Part shown: piece by piece, positions 7,728-14,576 of the stretch
Layout of the letters: every line of letters begins with the position of its first letter
Position numbering within the stretch: the first letter of the stretch is position 1
Source of the DNA: an uncultured Collinsella sp.
GTDB taxonomy: Bacteria > Actinomycetota > Coriobacteriia > Coriobacteriales > Coriobacteriaceae
Assembly: GCA_905210085.1 (NCBI GenBank)
Contig: CAJLVJ010000038.1
Location: 1-20,618 of the forward strand
Reading direction: 5' to 3'
Length of the DNA: 20,618 nt
The notes under the pieces: model-generated
Told to the model about the DNA's origin: nothing
The model's input: the letters and a program-made list of their open reading frames with translations, nothing else
Database searches by the model: none
Translations under genes and position numbers: made by a program

Positions 7728-10505
7728 ATGGCACAGGAATTCACTTTTACCGTTAACGGCGTCGAGCGCACGACGACCCAAAACAAACCGCTGCTGCGCT
7801 ACCTGCGCGACGACCTGCATATCCATTCCGCCAAGGACGGCTGCTCCGAAGGTGCTTGTGGCACCTGCACCATCCATGTGGACGGTGTAGCCGTCAAGGC
7901 GTGCGTGCTGACCACCGCTCTTGCCGCCGGTCGCAACATCGTGACCGTCGAGGGCCTGCCCGAGGACGTGCGCGAGGCCTTTGTGTACGCCTTTGGCGCT
8001 GTGGGCGCCGTGCAGTGCGGTTTTTGCATCCCTGGCATGGTCATGGCGGGTGCGGCGCTCATCGCCGAGGACCCCGAGCCCACCGAGGAGCAGATCAAGT
8101 ACGCCATTCGCGGTAACGTCTGCCGCTGCACCGGCTACAAAAAGATTATCGAGGGCATTTCGTTGGCTGCTGCGGTGCTCCGCGGCGAAAAGCAGATCGA
8201 CGAGGACTTGGAGCGCGGTGACGACTACGGCGTGGGCAAGCGCGCCTTCCGTATCGACGTGCGCAAGAAGGTGCTCGGCGAGGGCAAGTATCCCGACGAC
8301 ATCGACGAGCTCGACCAGCCGGGCCTGACCTATGCCAGCGCGGTGCGCTCCAAGTATCCGCGCGCCCGCGTGCTCTCCATCGATACCTCCAAGGCCGAGG
8401 CCCTGCCCGGCGTGGTGGGCATCCTGCGCGCCGAGGACGTGCCGGTCAACCAGGTCGGCCACCTTATCCAGGACTGGGACGTCATGATCGCGGCGGGCGA
8501 TATCACCCGCTGCGTGGGCGATGCCATCGTGCTGGTGGTCGCCGAGGACGAGGCGACGCTCGAGAAGGCCAAGAAGCTCGTAAAGATTGACTACGAGCCT
8601 CTGGAGCCCGTGCGCAACATCGCCGAGGCCAGGGCCGCCGACGCCCCGCGCCTGCATGACAGCTTCTTTGCCTTCGGCAACACGGTGGAGCTCAAGGACA
8701 ACGTGTGCCAGAGCCGCCACGTGACGCGCGGCGACGCCGCCAAGGCGCTGGCCGAAAGCGCGTTCACCGTGACGCAGCGCTTTACCACGCCCTTTACCGA
8801 GCATGCCTTCTTGGAGCCCGAGTGCGCCGTCGCCTTCCCGTACAAGAACGGCGTCAAGGTGCAGTCGACCGACCAGGGCGCCTACGATACGCGCAAAGAG
8901 TGTGCCCACATGTTTGGCTGGGACAACGAGCCCGAGCGCGTGGTCGTCGAGACCATGCTCGTGGGTGGCGGCTTTGGCGGCAAGGAGGACGTGTCCATCC
9001 AGCACCTTGCCGCGCTCGCCGCGTATAAGTTCCAACGCCCTGTGAAGTGCAAGCTCACGCGCGCCGAGTCGCTCGCGTTCCATCCCAAGCGCCATGCCAT
9101 GGACGGTACCTTTACGCTGGGTTGCGACGCCGAGGGCAACTTTACCGGTCTGGACTGCGAGATCAACTTTGATACCGGCGCCTACGCATCGCTGTGCGGT
9201 CCGGTGCTCGAGCGCGCCTGTACGCATGCCGTCGGCCCCTACAAGTACCAGAACACCGACATTCGCGGTTTTGGCTACTACACCAACAACCCGCCCGCCG
9301 GCGCGTACCGTGGCTTTGGCGTTTGCCAGTCCGAGTTTGCGCTCGAGAGCCTGATCGACCTACTGGCAGAGAAGGTCGGCCTGGATCCGTGGGAGATTCG
9401 TTACAGAAACGCCATCGAGCCGGGCGAGGTTTTGCCCAACGGCCAGATTGCCGACTGCTCCACGGCGCTTAAGGAGACACTGCTCGAGGTCAAGGATGCC
9501 TACTACGCGCATCCCGGACACGCCGGTATCGCCTGCGCCATGAAGAACGCCGGTGTGGGCGTGGGCCTGCCCGATGCCGGCCGCTGCAAGATTCGCGTCG
9601 AGAACGGCGTGGCCGTGGTCTATGCCGCTACGTCCGACATCGGCCAGGGCTGCAACACGGTCTTTTTGCAGGACGTTGCCGAGGCCTGCGGTCTGCCGCT
9701 GAGCTGCATTGCCAACGGCGAGTGCTCCACCGAGAACGCTCCCGACTCCGGCACTACGTCTGGCTCGCGTCAGACGGTCGTGACCGGCGAGGCCGTGCGC
9801 GGCGCCGCCTTCCTACTGCGCGATGCTATGGTTGGCGTCGAGGCCGGCAAGCCCGCGCCCGATGCTCCCGTGAGCGCACATGGCGACGGCGTCAAGATCG
9901 AGTACGACGACGGCCGCGCCTATCAGCTTCGCACGCAGGAGCTCGTCGCCGGCCAGGGTATGCATCCTCAGGATCCTGCGGCAGCTATCAAGGCACTCGA
10001 GGGATGCGAGTTTGGCTACGTATATCTGGAGCCGACCGACAAACTGGGTGCCGACGTGCCCAACCCTAAGAGCCACATCTGCTACGGCTTTGCCACGCAT
10101 GTGGTCATTCTTGATGATGACGGCCGCGTGAGCGAGGTCTATGCCGCGCACGATTCCGGCAAGGTGGTCAACCCCATCTCCATCCAGGGTCAGATCGAAG
10201 GCGGCGTGCTCATGGGCATGGGTTACGCACTTACCGAGGACTGGCCGCTCAAGGACTGCGTACCCCAGGCAAGGTACGGCACGCTCGGGCTGTTCCGTGC
10301 GCCCGAGATTCCGGATATCCACGCCATCTACGTGGAGAAGGACGAGCTGCTGCCCGTGGCATACGGCGGCAAGGGCATCGGCGAGATCGCAACAATCCCC
10401 ACGGCGCCCGCCGTACAGAACGCCTATCGCGCATTCGACGGCAAGCTGCGTCCGGATCTGCCCATGGTGGATACGCCGTACAGCCGCGCCCGTCACCGCG
10501 GGTAG
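7728..10505 (+). CDS. xdh: Xanthine-dehydrogenase-type molybdenum hydroxylase, 2Fe-2S and Mo domains fused
   Basis: A 925-aa fusion of the small 2Fe-2S subunit and the large molybdopterin subunit of xanthine dehydrogenase-family enzymes. The plant-type 2Fe-2S cysteines are C39/C44/C47/C59 and the second cluster uses C97/C100/C132/C134. The Mo part starts near residue 180 (GEGKYPDDI). It has GGGFGGKE at 413-420, the YRGFG motif with R528 (equivalent to the substrate-orienting arginine of xanthine oxidase) and the catalytic glutamate E886 in KGIGEIA. GAAGGGA lies 6 nt before the ATG. The fusion and its ssnA/ygfK neighbours fit the selenium-dependent xanthine dehydrogenase/XdhD group. The labile selenium of that group is not encoded in the protein and cannot be seen here. 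No FAD subunit gene is nearby. The substrate is probably xanthine, hypoxanthine or another purine. Confidence 0.88.
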   Translation: MAQEFTFTVNGVERTTTQNKPLLRYLRDDLHIHSAKDGCSEGACGTCTIHVDGVAVKACVLTTALAAGRNIVTVEGLPEDVREAFVYAFGAVGAVQCGFCIPGMVMAGAALIAEDPEPTEEQIKYAIRGNVCRCTGYKKIIEGISLAAAVLRGEKQIDEDLERGDDYGVGKRAFRIDVRKKVLGEGKYPDDIDELDQPGLTYASAVRSKYPRARVLSIDTSKAEALPGVVGILRAEDVPVNQVGHLIQDWDVMIAAGDITRCVGDAIVLVVAEDEATLEKAKKLVKIDYEPLEPVRNIAEARAADAPRLHDSFFAFGNTVELKDNVCQSRHVTRGDAAKALAESAFTVTQRFTTPFTEHAFLEPECAVAFPYKNGVKVQSTDQGAYDTRKECAHMFGWDNEPERVVVETMLVGGGFGGKEDVSIQHLAALAAYKFQRPVKCKLTRAESLAFHPKRHAMDGTFTLGCDAEGNFTGLDCEINFDTGAYASLCGPVLERACTHAVGPYKYQNTDIRGFGYYTNNPPAGAYRGFGVCQSEFALESLIDLLAEKVGLDPWEIRYRNAIEPGEVLPNGQIADCSTALKETLLEVKDAYYAHPGHAGIACAMKNAGVGVGLPDAGRCKIRVENGVAVVYAATSDIGQGCNTVFLQDVAEACGLPLSCIANGECSTENAPDSGTTSGSRQTVVTGEAVRGAAFLLRDAMVGVEAGKPAPDAPVSAHGDGVKIEYDDGRAYQLRTQELVAGQGMHPQDPAAAIKALEGCEFGYVYLEPTDKLGADVPNPKSHICYGFATHVVILDDDGRVSEVYAAHDSGKVVNPISIQGQIEGGVLMGMGYALTEDWPLKDCVPQARYGTLGLFRAPEIPDIHAIYVEKDELLPVAYGGKGIGEIATIPTAPAVQNAYRAFDGKLRPDLPMVDTPYSRARHRG

Positions 10506-10574
10506 GGTAGAGCGTGGACGGCCATTGCTGACGAGCTGTTCGCGCTCAACATCAACTGTATATGCTGCGCCTTT

Positions 10575-10610
10575 GGCCCCAGCTCCATCGCGAGTCGGGG
10601 CCTTTTGTTT
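10575..10610 (+). terminator. Rho-independent terminator of the ssnA-ygfK-xdh operon
   Basis: GGCCCC (10575-10580) pairs with GGGGCC (10597-10602), with extra weak pairing inside, and is followed directly by TTTTGTTT. It lies 70 nt after the hydroxylase stop codon. The minus-strand side has no T run, so it acts on the plus strand only. Confidence 0.85.
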
Positions 10611-10620
10611 GGAGCGGAGG

Positions 10621-10939
10621 CCGCGTCTCGGAATCCAGTCTCGGAACGGGACGCACTTTCCGGATCGGTCCTCAACCGGAAGCTGTGTCTCGGAATCATG
10701 CCTCAGAATGGGACGCACTTTCCGGAACAGCCCTCAACCGGAAACTGCGTCCCGGAATCATGCCTCAGAGTGGGATGCGCTTTCCGCTAACCGCTCACTT
10801 GGAAAGTGCATCCCAGTTTGAGCGTTCATTCCGGGACACGCTTTCCGCTAGGTCCGCCATCCGGAAAGTGCGTCCCGTTTTGAGCGTCCAGCCTGGGACG
10901 CGCTTTCCGTTGGCGTGGCCGTTGGGAAAACGCGGCCCA
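10621..10939. repeat. Array A of a 61-62-bp dyad-symmetric repeat
   Basis: About five tandem units occupy the gap between the 3' ends of the convergent hydroxylase and AbiEi-like genes. Unit starts fall at about 10677, 10739, 10800, 10862 and 10923, a period of 61-62 bp. Each unit has a left arm near CGGAAACTGCGTCCC, a ~18-bp conserved segment like GGAATCATGCCTCAGAAT, a right arm near GGGACGCACTTTCCG and a ~14-bp variable spacer. The arms are reverse complements. The right arm also pairs with the left arm of the next unit (14 of 15 positions at 10739), with GGGACGC/GCGTCCC changing to GGGATGC/GCATCCC in step at the next one. The function is unknown. The same family recurs at 12275 and 13922. 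Confidence 0.85.
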
Positions 10940-10980
10940 GATAGGGGGATGCGATTCGGCGATGCGTGGCCTAGCAGCTC

Positions 10981-11979
10981 CTACAGCTCAATATCGTTGA
11001 GCCATGTCGGCAGCGCGGTCTGCCGGATGCCTGCCGTCTGCAGTTTTTTGACGAGCATTCCTGCCGAGCGGACCTCGTTCATGGTAAAGCGCAGCAGAGG
11101 GTGGCCGTAGAGCGATAGGTGCGCCTCGCGCTGTCGTTCGGCAACGAGTGCTTCGGCGGTGGTGCGTCCGGCCAGCATGGTCTGGTCGGTATATTTGATG
11201 AGTCCGTCGAGCTCGCCCAGCGTGAGTTCCCGCGCCTGGCGCTCCCAGGCAAAGTCCGTTCGTATGGGCTTGGTCGAATCGAAGGGGTCCGTCAACTCGT
11301 ATTGAAGCCAGTCGGGCGCAAAGCCCGTCTCGATCATGACGGCTCGGGCGACCGATTCCCCGCCGCTCTCGGCGCGGGCGTCGGCATATCGAAGCGTGGT
11401 GAGAGCCGTACGAATCGCGCGACCATTGCGGGCGGTCGCTCGTTGCTCGACGGCCTCCATCAACTGCTCTCGCGTAAGGCCGAGCTTTGAGATCGCCGAA
11501 TCGGCAATGGGCATGCCGTCGGCAAAACCAGTTTGCAGCAGGCAATCTGTGGCCGTTTGGATGGGCGGCGTTACCGATATGCCGGCTCTGCGTATTGCTC
11601 CGGCCGGCTCAATCTGGTGTCGCTGAATATGTGCGCCCGGACGAGCCGACGGCTTTATCGAGCTGCAAACATGCACGACGTTCAGGTGTCGCCACGAGAC
11701 CTCGAGCCCCAGCAGGCAAGCTGCCGAAAACGAGCAGAACGTCCAATCGGGATGGATGATCGCAAGGGCGCGGAGGATTTCGCAATGGCGTTGCGCTCGG
11801 TTGAGTTCATCCCAGCGCGTTTTTCGCGCAAACAACCCCGGCATGGGCGAGACAACCGTGCCGCCGGTGCGCCGAAGGAGCGCTTTTCGGATCGCCGTGC
11901 TCGGGGGAATCAGACAGCGCCCCTCTTGTTCGGCTTGAGTGAGCAGTTGGTCGATGAGCTGGTCATTGCAATGGGTCAT
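10981..11979 (-). CDS. AbiEi-like protein with a C-terminal VSR/DUF559-like nuclease domain
   Basis: A 332-aa protein of a kind common in actinobacteria. The N-terminal part (to about residue 150) resembles AbiEi-type antitoxin/regulator domains (VVSPMPGLFARKTRWDELNRAQRH, then SAACLLGLEV). The C-terminal part has the layout of VSR/DUF559-like endonuclease folds: E208 in GGESVAR, D242 in IRTDFAWE, E256 in GELDGLIKY, and a late LLRFTMNEV strand. Catalytic ability is inferred from that pattern only. AGGAGG-type sequence (11989-11996) lies about 9 nt before the ATG at 11979. No AbiEii-type nucleotidyltransferase toxin gene lies beside it, so it is an orphan and not a recognisable type IV pair. 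It sits between two hairpin-repeat arrays. Confidence 0.6.
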   Translation of the reverse strand: MTHCNDQLIDQLLTQAEQEGRCLIPPSTAIRKALLRRTGGTVVSPMPGLFARKTRWDELNRAQRHCEILRALAIIHPDWTFCSFSAACLLGLEVSWRHLNVVHVCSSIKPSARPGAHIQRHQIEPAGAIRRAGISVTPPIQTATDCLLQTGFADGMPIADSAISKLGLTREQLMEAVEQRATARNGRAIRTALTTLRYADARAESGGESVARAVMIETGFAPDWLQYELTDPFDSTKPIRTDFAWERQARELTLGELDGLIKYTDQTMLAGRTTAEALVAERQREAHLSLYGHPLLRFTMNEVRSAGMLVKKLQTAGIRQTALPTWLNDIEL

Positions 11980-11988
11980 GAGCTACCG

Positions 11989-11996
11989 CCTCCTTT
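11989..11996 (-). promoter_or_regulatory. Strong ribosome binding site of the AbiEi-like gene
   Basis: AAAGGAGG on the minus strand lies 9 nt before the ATG at 11979-11977 and supports that start. Confidence 0.75.
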
Positions 11997-12033
11997 TGGG
12001 TAGCAAAAACGTATCAGCTGGAACTTGCCGCTC

Positions 12034-12056
12034 AGCTGACCAAAAGCTGACCAAAA
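12034..12056. repeat. Tandem 11-bp repeat upstream of the AbiEi-like gene
   Basis: AGCTGACCAAA is repeated exactly with a period of 11 bp (12034-12044 and 12045-12055). One period is about one helical turn, as expected for two protomers binding one DNA face. It lies about 55 bp upstream of the AbiEi-like start and may be an operator for that protein. The motif shares GACCAAAAG with the site at 913-921. Confidence 0.55.
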
Positions 12057-12088
12057 TCTAACCATGCAGGTAGATGACCTGCTTTTGG
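12051..12088. other. Stem-loop with interrupted long stem
   Basis: GCAGGT (12066-12071) pairs with ACCTGC (12077-12082) over a 5-nt loop. CCAAAA (12051-12056) can also pair with TTTTGG (12083-12088), leaving a 9-nt bulge on the left side. A TTTT run follows the inner stem on the plus strand, but there is no upstream plus-strand gene to end. The remaining sequence from 12089 to 12274 shows nothing I can identify. Confidence 0.35.
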
Positions 12089-12274
12089 CGACATATTTCT
12101 TGTTTGAATCGGTGGGCGGTAATCGGCGACCGTGAACGGTAGCTGGATATGAAGTCTTGGTAAGTTTCGGGACGTGTACTTTTTGAAAAAGAGCATTCTA
12201 TCTGCTGTTTTGTGTTTCTGGATCGCATATTTGAAGGCATGTGATAAGGGCTGTGGATCGTTGCATTGTATCTG

Positions 12275-12383
12275 CGGAAGCTGTGTCCCGGAATTGCCAC
12301 TCGGAATGGGACACGCTTTCCGGACAGCCTTCAAGCGGAAACTACGGCCCAGTTTTTGGCTCCAGAACGGGATACATTTTCCG
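12275..12383. repeat. Array B of the 61-62-bp dyad-symmetric repeat
   Basis: Two units, starting at 12275 and 12336 (period 61 bp), follow the same plan as array A: CGGAAGCTGTGTCCC, a conserved middle, GGGACACGCTTTCCG, a spacer, then the next left arm. The second unit is more diverged. The array lies between the AbiEi-like gene and the palindrome upstream of the ATPase gene. Confidence 0.8.
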
Positions 12384-12428
12384 GAACGGTCCACGTGCGG
12401 CGGTGTATCGCCCTTTTTCGTGCGCCGC

Positions 12429-12458
12429 TTGTCGAATTACGTTATAGCTAGCTATATT
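12429..12458 (+). promoter_or_regulatory. Candidate promoter of the ATPase gene
   Basis: TTGTCG (12429-12434) and TATATT (12453-12458) are separated by 18 bp. The -10 lies in the left arm of the large palindrome, and transcription would start in or next to its loop (about 12465), about 43 nt before the ATG. A protein bound to the palindrome would cover the -10 and the start site. Confidence 0.5.
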
Positions 12459-12492
12459 ATAGGAAGATATAATATAGCTAGCTATAACGTAA
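12437..12492. repeat. Perfect 25-bp inverted repeat with nested palindromes
   Basis: The arms 12437-12461 and 12468-12492 are exact reverse complements around a 6-nt centre (GGAAGA). Each arm contains the 14-bp palindrome TATAGCTAGCTATA (12443-12456 and 12473-12486), with centres 30 bp apart, about three helical turns. It ends directly before the AGGAAGGA ribosome site of the ATPase gene. The AT-rich sequence stands out from its surroundings. It could be a double operator or a cruciform. Confidence 0.9.
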
Positions 12493-12507
12493 AGGAAGGA
12501 TGGCCCT

Positions 12508-13899
12508 ATGTTTATCGGAAGAACAGCGGAAATGTCCGAGCTCAATCGACTGTATGGCACGGGCTCCTTTGAGATGCCTGTGATTTACGGCCGCCGTCGC
12601 GTGGGCAAAACGCGTCTTATCACAGAGTTCATCCAAGGCAAGAAGGCTATTTACTTTCAAGCTCGTCGTACCAATGCAGAGGCAAACCTGCATGGCTTTA
12701 GCCAGGCGATACTTGCGGGCTCCGTTGGTGTTGCTGGCGTGTCGTTTCGTAGTTTTGACGAGGCGTTCGATGCATTGGCTACCATGGCTCGCGCGGAACG
12801 TTTGATTGTCGTGATCGACGAGTATCCTTATCTCGCCCAATCGAATCCCGAGATCAGCTCGTTGCTGCAAGACAAGATCGATCACTTGTACAAAGAGACC
12901 AAGCTTATGCTTATCCTGTGCGGGTCGTCGCTTTCGTTTATGGAAGAGCAGGTGTTGGGCTACGAGAGTCCGCTATACGGTAGGCGTACGGCCCAGTTTA
13001 AGATCATGCCGCTCGATTTTACGACGACCCTCGGCCTGTGGCAGAGCATGAGTCGCGAAGACGCTGCAGTTTGCTATGGCATGACGGGCGGCATTCCTGC
13101 ATATATCGAGAAAGTCGATCCTACCGCATCGCTCAAGGACAACATCAAGCGTCTTTTTCTTACTCCTTCGGGCTATCTCTTTGAGGAGCCGAGTAACCTG
13201 CTATTGCAAGAGTTCCGCAATCCCGAGCAATATGATGCAATCGTGCAAGCAATTGCTCAGGGGCGCTCGAAGATCTCAGAGATTGCGAGCTCTACGGGAA
13301 TCCCTGCGAGCAACGTAAAGAGCTATGTGGATAAGCTAGCGTCGCTTGGGATTGTCGAGCGCGAGCTGCCCCTAAACGAGACGAGCAATAAGCGAGCCGT
13401 GTATCTGCTGAGCGACCAGATGTTTAGGTTCTGGTACAAGTTTGTTCCGCAGAACATTGGGCTGATTCAAAACGATATGGCCGAGATGGCGTATAAGCGC
13501 ATTGAGCCGTACGTATCGGATTACATGGGTACGGTCTTTGAGCTTATATGCAGGCAATACGTGTACGAACTCGCGCGCGCGGGCCAGCTCGATGTGGTTC
13601 CGGCGAGCGTCGGGCGCTGGTGGGGGACGGATAATCGCACGCATACGCAGGAAGAAATCGACTTGATTGTTGATGATGGCGAGGGCACTGCGCTGTTTGC
13701 GGAGTGCAAATGGCGCGATGAACCGGTGGGCGAGGACGTGCTGCAAAAGCTCGTGCACCGAAGCGAGCTCTTTAGGCGGCAGCATAAAAGCTACGTGATC
13801 TTCTCGAAGCGTGGCTTTACGCAAGGATGTCAGGAAGCTGCGGCGAGCAGGGGAGATGCCAAGCTGATTTCGTTTGCCGAGATGTGCGAGCGGAGATAA
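12508..13899 (+). CDS. Archaeal-type (DUF234) ATPase with C-terminal nuclease-like motif
   Basis: A 463-aa P-loop ATPase of the archaeal ATPase/DUF234 family, a usual length. Walker A is GRRRVGKT at 28-35 and Walker B is LIVVIDE at 99-105. The middle part (about 240-330) contains a winged-helix-like stretch (GRSKISEIASSTGIPASNVKSYVDKLASLGIVER). The C-terminal DUF234 region has a PD-(D/E)XK-like pattern: E382/E383-I-D385, then E399-C-K401 in FAECKWRDEP, suggesting a nuclease fold. AGGAAGGA lies 7 nt before the ATG. The family is frequent in many copies in gut actinobacteria and archaea, and its role is not established. It stands alone between two hairpin-repeat arrays and behind a large palindrome, which suggests a self-contained, self-regulated cassette. 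GC content is visibly lower than in the metabolic operon. Confidence 0.83.
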   Translation: MFIGRTAEMSELNRLYGTGSFEMPVIYGRRRVGKTRLITEFIQGKKAIYFQARRTNAEANLHGFSQAILAGSVGVAGVSFRSFDEAFDALATMARAERLIVVIDEYPYLAQSNPEISSLLQDKIDHLYKETKLMLILCGSSLSFMEEQVLGYESPLYGRRTAQFKIMPLDFTTTLGLWQSMSREDAAVCYGMTGGIPAYIEKVDPTASLKDNIKRLFLTPSGYLFEEPSNLLLQEFRNPEQYDAIVQAIAQGRSKISEIASSTGIPASNVKSYVDKLASLGIVERELPLNETSNKRAVYLLSDQMFRFWYKFVPQNIGLIQNDMAEMAYKRIEPYVSDYMGTVFELICRQYVYELARAGQLDVVPASVGRWWGTDNRTHTQEEIDLIVDDGEGTALFAECKWRDEPVGEDVLQKLVHRSELFRRQHKSYVIFSKRGFTQGCQEAAASRGDAKLISFAEMCERR

Positions 13900-13921
13900 C
13901 CAAGCGCGCTCTGATGTGATG

Positions 13922-14232
13922 CTCGGAATGGGATGCGCTTTCCTTTTGCAACCCTTGGCGGAAAGCGTGTCCCAGATTTCGGCTTCAGAATGGGATGCCG
14001 TTTCCGGATCGGCCCTCAGGCGGAAACTACGACCCGGAATTTGGCTCCAAAACGGGATACGCTTTCCCGGTGGCATCTCTAGCGGAAACTGCATCCAGGA
14101 ATGAGCTCTCGGAACGGGACACGCTTTCCCATCGGGGCTTCAAACGGAAACCGTGTTCCGGAATTGAGCCTCAGGGTGGGACGCATTTTCCGGTAGAGGC
14201 CTGGGACGGAAGGCGTGTCCCAGAATCCGGCT
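13922..14232. repeat. Array C of the 61-62-bp dyad-symmetric repeat
   Basis: A partial right arm at about 13922 is followed by left arms starting at 13959, 14021, 14083, 14145 and 14207, a strict period of 62 bp. The sequence plan is that of arrays A and B, with more divergence. It begins 23 nt after the ATPase stop codon, so arrays B and C flank that gene. No T-rich tail marks any unit as a terminator. The stretch from 14233 to 14290 holds nothing I can identify. Confidence 0.82.
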
Positions 14233-14291
14233 AATCCGATGGCCAGGTGGTTGAGCGAGCGGGCTCCGGGGCTCCATTACTGAAAATTCAT

Positions 14292-14320
14292 TTGTTAAAC
14301 CTGGCAACCGTAGGTAGAAT
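14292..14320 (+). promoter_or_regulatory. Promoter of the antisense small RNA
   Basis: TTGTTA (14292-14297) and TAGAAT (14315-14320) are separated by exactly 17 bp, predicting a start near 14327. A related promoter occurs at 14727-14755; the 30-bp segments match at 21 positions, including GTAGGTA at the -10 edge. Confidence 0.65.
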
Positions 14321-14362
14321 AAAGTCGACGGCAGCCCAAGGGTGATAGCTGGGCAGCGCCGT
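14320..14362 (-). terminator. Possible terminator of the small peptide mRNA
   Basis: Read on the minus strand, the 14328-14362 hairpin (two 5-bp helices around a small internal loop) is followed after 3 nt by TTTATTC. It lies downstream of the peptide stop codon. If used, the peptide mRNA would run through the whole complement of the plus-strand small RNA. Confidence 0.4.
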
Positions 14363-14412
14363 TACTTAGTTCAAGGGGTCAATGCCTTAACGGCGTCGAC
14401 CCCTCTTCTTTT
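14327..14412 (+). ncRNA. Candidate antitoxin small RNA, convergent with the small peptide gene
   Basis: A predicted RNA of about 86 nt. It starts at the promoter above and ends in a rho-independent terminator: AGGGGTC (14374-14380) pairs with GACCCCT (14398-14404), followed by TCTTCTTTT. A 5' hairpin forms from ACGGC-A-GCCCA (14328-14338) and TGGGC-AGC-GCCGT (14350-14362). Its 3' end is antisense to the last 26 nt of the minus-strand peptide gene, and the whole RNA would be antisense to the 3' end of that mRNA. The blocks GACGGCAG (14327-14334) and GGGCAGCGCC (14351-14360) recur, in the same transcript sense, in the leader of the peptide mRNA. This layout is typical of type I antitoxins. Confidence 0.6.
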
Positions 14413-14512
14413 GCTTCGTACGCTGCTTAAGTGTCTCGGAAAGTCCGATAAGCGCCGTGAGGAGCGAGACCAAAGCGGTCAGGAGCTTCACGAAATCAAT
14501 CAGATCGGTCAT
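14387..14512 (-). CDS. Small hydrophobic, basic-tailed peptide, type I toxin-like
   Basis: A 41-aa peptide with one hydrophobic/amphipathic segment (about residues 4-24: LIDFVKLLTALVSLLTALIGL) and a strongly basic tail (KQRTKQKKRGRRR). This is the layout of many type I toxins and small membrane-acting peptides, but I cannot assign a known family. The start at 14512 is chosen because GGGAGG (14521-14526) lies 8 nt upstream; the ATG at 14518 would be only 2 nt from it. The leader carries GACGGCAG (14566-14559) and GGGCAGCGCC (14547-14538), whose exact complements lie past the stop codon. The mRNA could therefore fold 5' end to 3' end near its ribosome site. The convergent plus-strand RNA overlaps its 3' end. 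Toxicity is inferred, not shown. Confidence 0.62.
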   Translation of the reverse strand: MTDLIDFVKLLTALVSLLTALIGLSETLKQRTKQKKRGRRR

Positions 14513-14537
14513 GGGCATCACCTCCCGTCGCATGGAG

Positions 14538-14566
14538 GGCGCTGCCCGGCACATGGAACTGCCGTC
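14538..14566. repeat. Inverted copy of the small RNA blocks in the peptide mRNA leader
   Basis: GGCGCTGCCC (14538-14547) and CTGCCGTC (14559-14566) are exact reverse complements of GGGCAGCGCC (14351-14360) and GACGGCAG (14327-14334). The block order is preserved and the spacer between them differs (11 versus 16 nt). The repeats bracket the small peptide gene. Confidence 0.8.
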
Positions 14567-14576
14567 AACAACTGCC

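Noticed and set aside
7407..9227. Long minus-strand open frame opposite the ferredoxin and hydroxylase genes
   Set aside because: It spans two genes and their gap, has no recognisable domain, and lacks a credible ribosome site.
7728..10505. Carbon monoxide dehydrogenase or generic aldehyde oxidase for the Mo enzyme
   Set aside because: The 2Fe-2S/Mo fusion and the ssnA-ygfK-permease context fit the selenium-type xanthine dehydrogenase group better, and the CoxL active-site cysteine loop was not seen.
10981..11979. Complete type IV AbiE toxin-antitoxin pair
   Set aside because: No nucleotidyltransferase (AbiEii) gene lies on either side; the neighbours are repeats and the convergent hydroxylase gene.
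12032..12394. Small minus-strand open frame running through repeat array B
   Set aside because: Its sequence is the translated repeat (SGKCIPFW-type), which recurs in frames across other arrays. It is a by-product of the repeat and not a gene.
10621..14232. CRISPR array reading of the periodic repeats
   Set aside because: The unit is 61-62 bp with the whole unit conserved, including most of the segments that would be spacers. The repeats diverge between units, and no cas gene is present.
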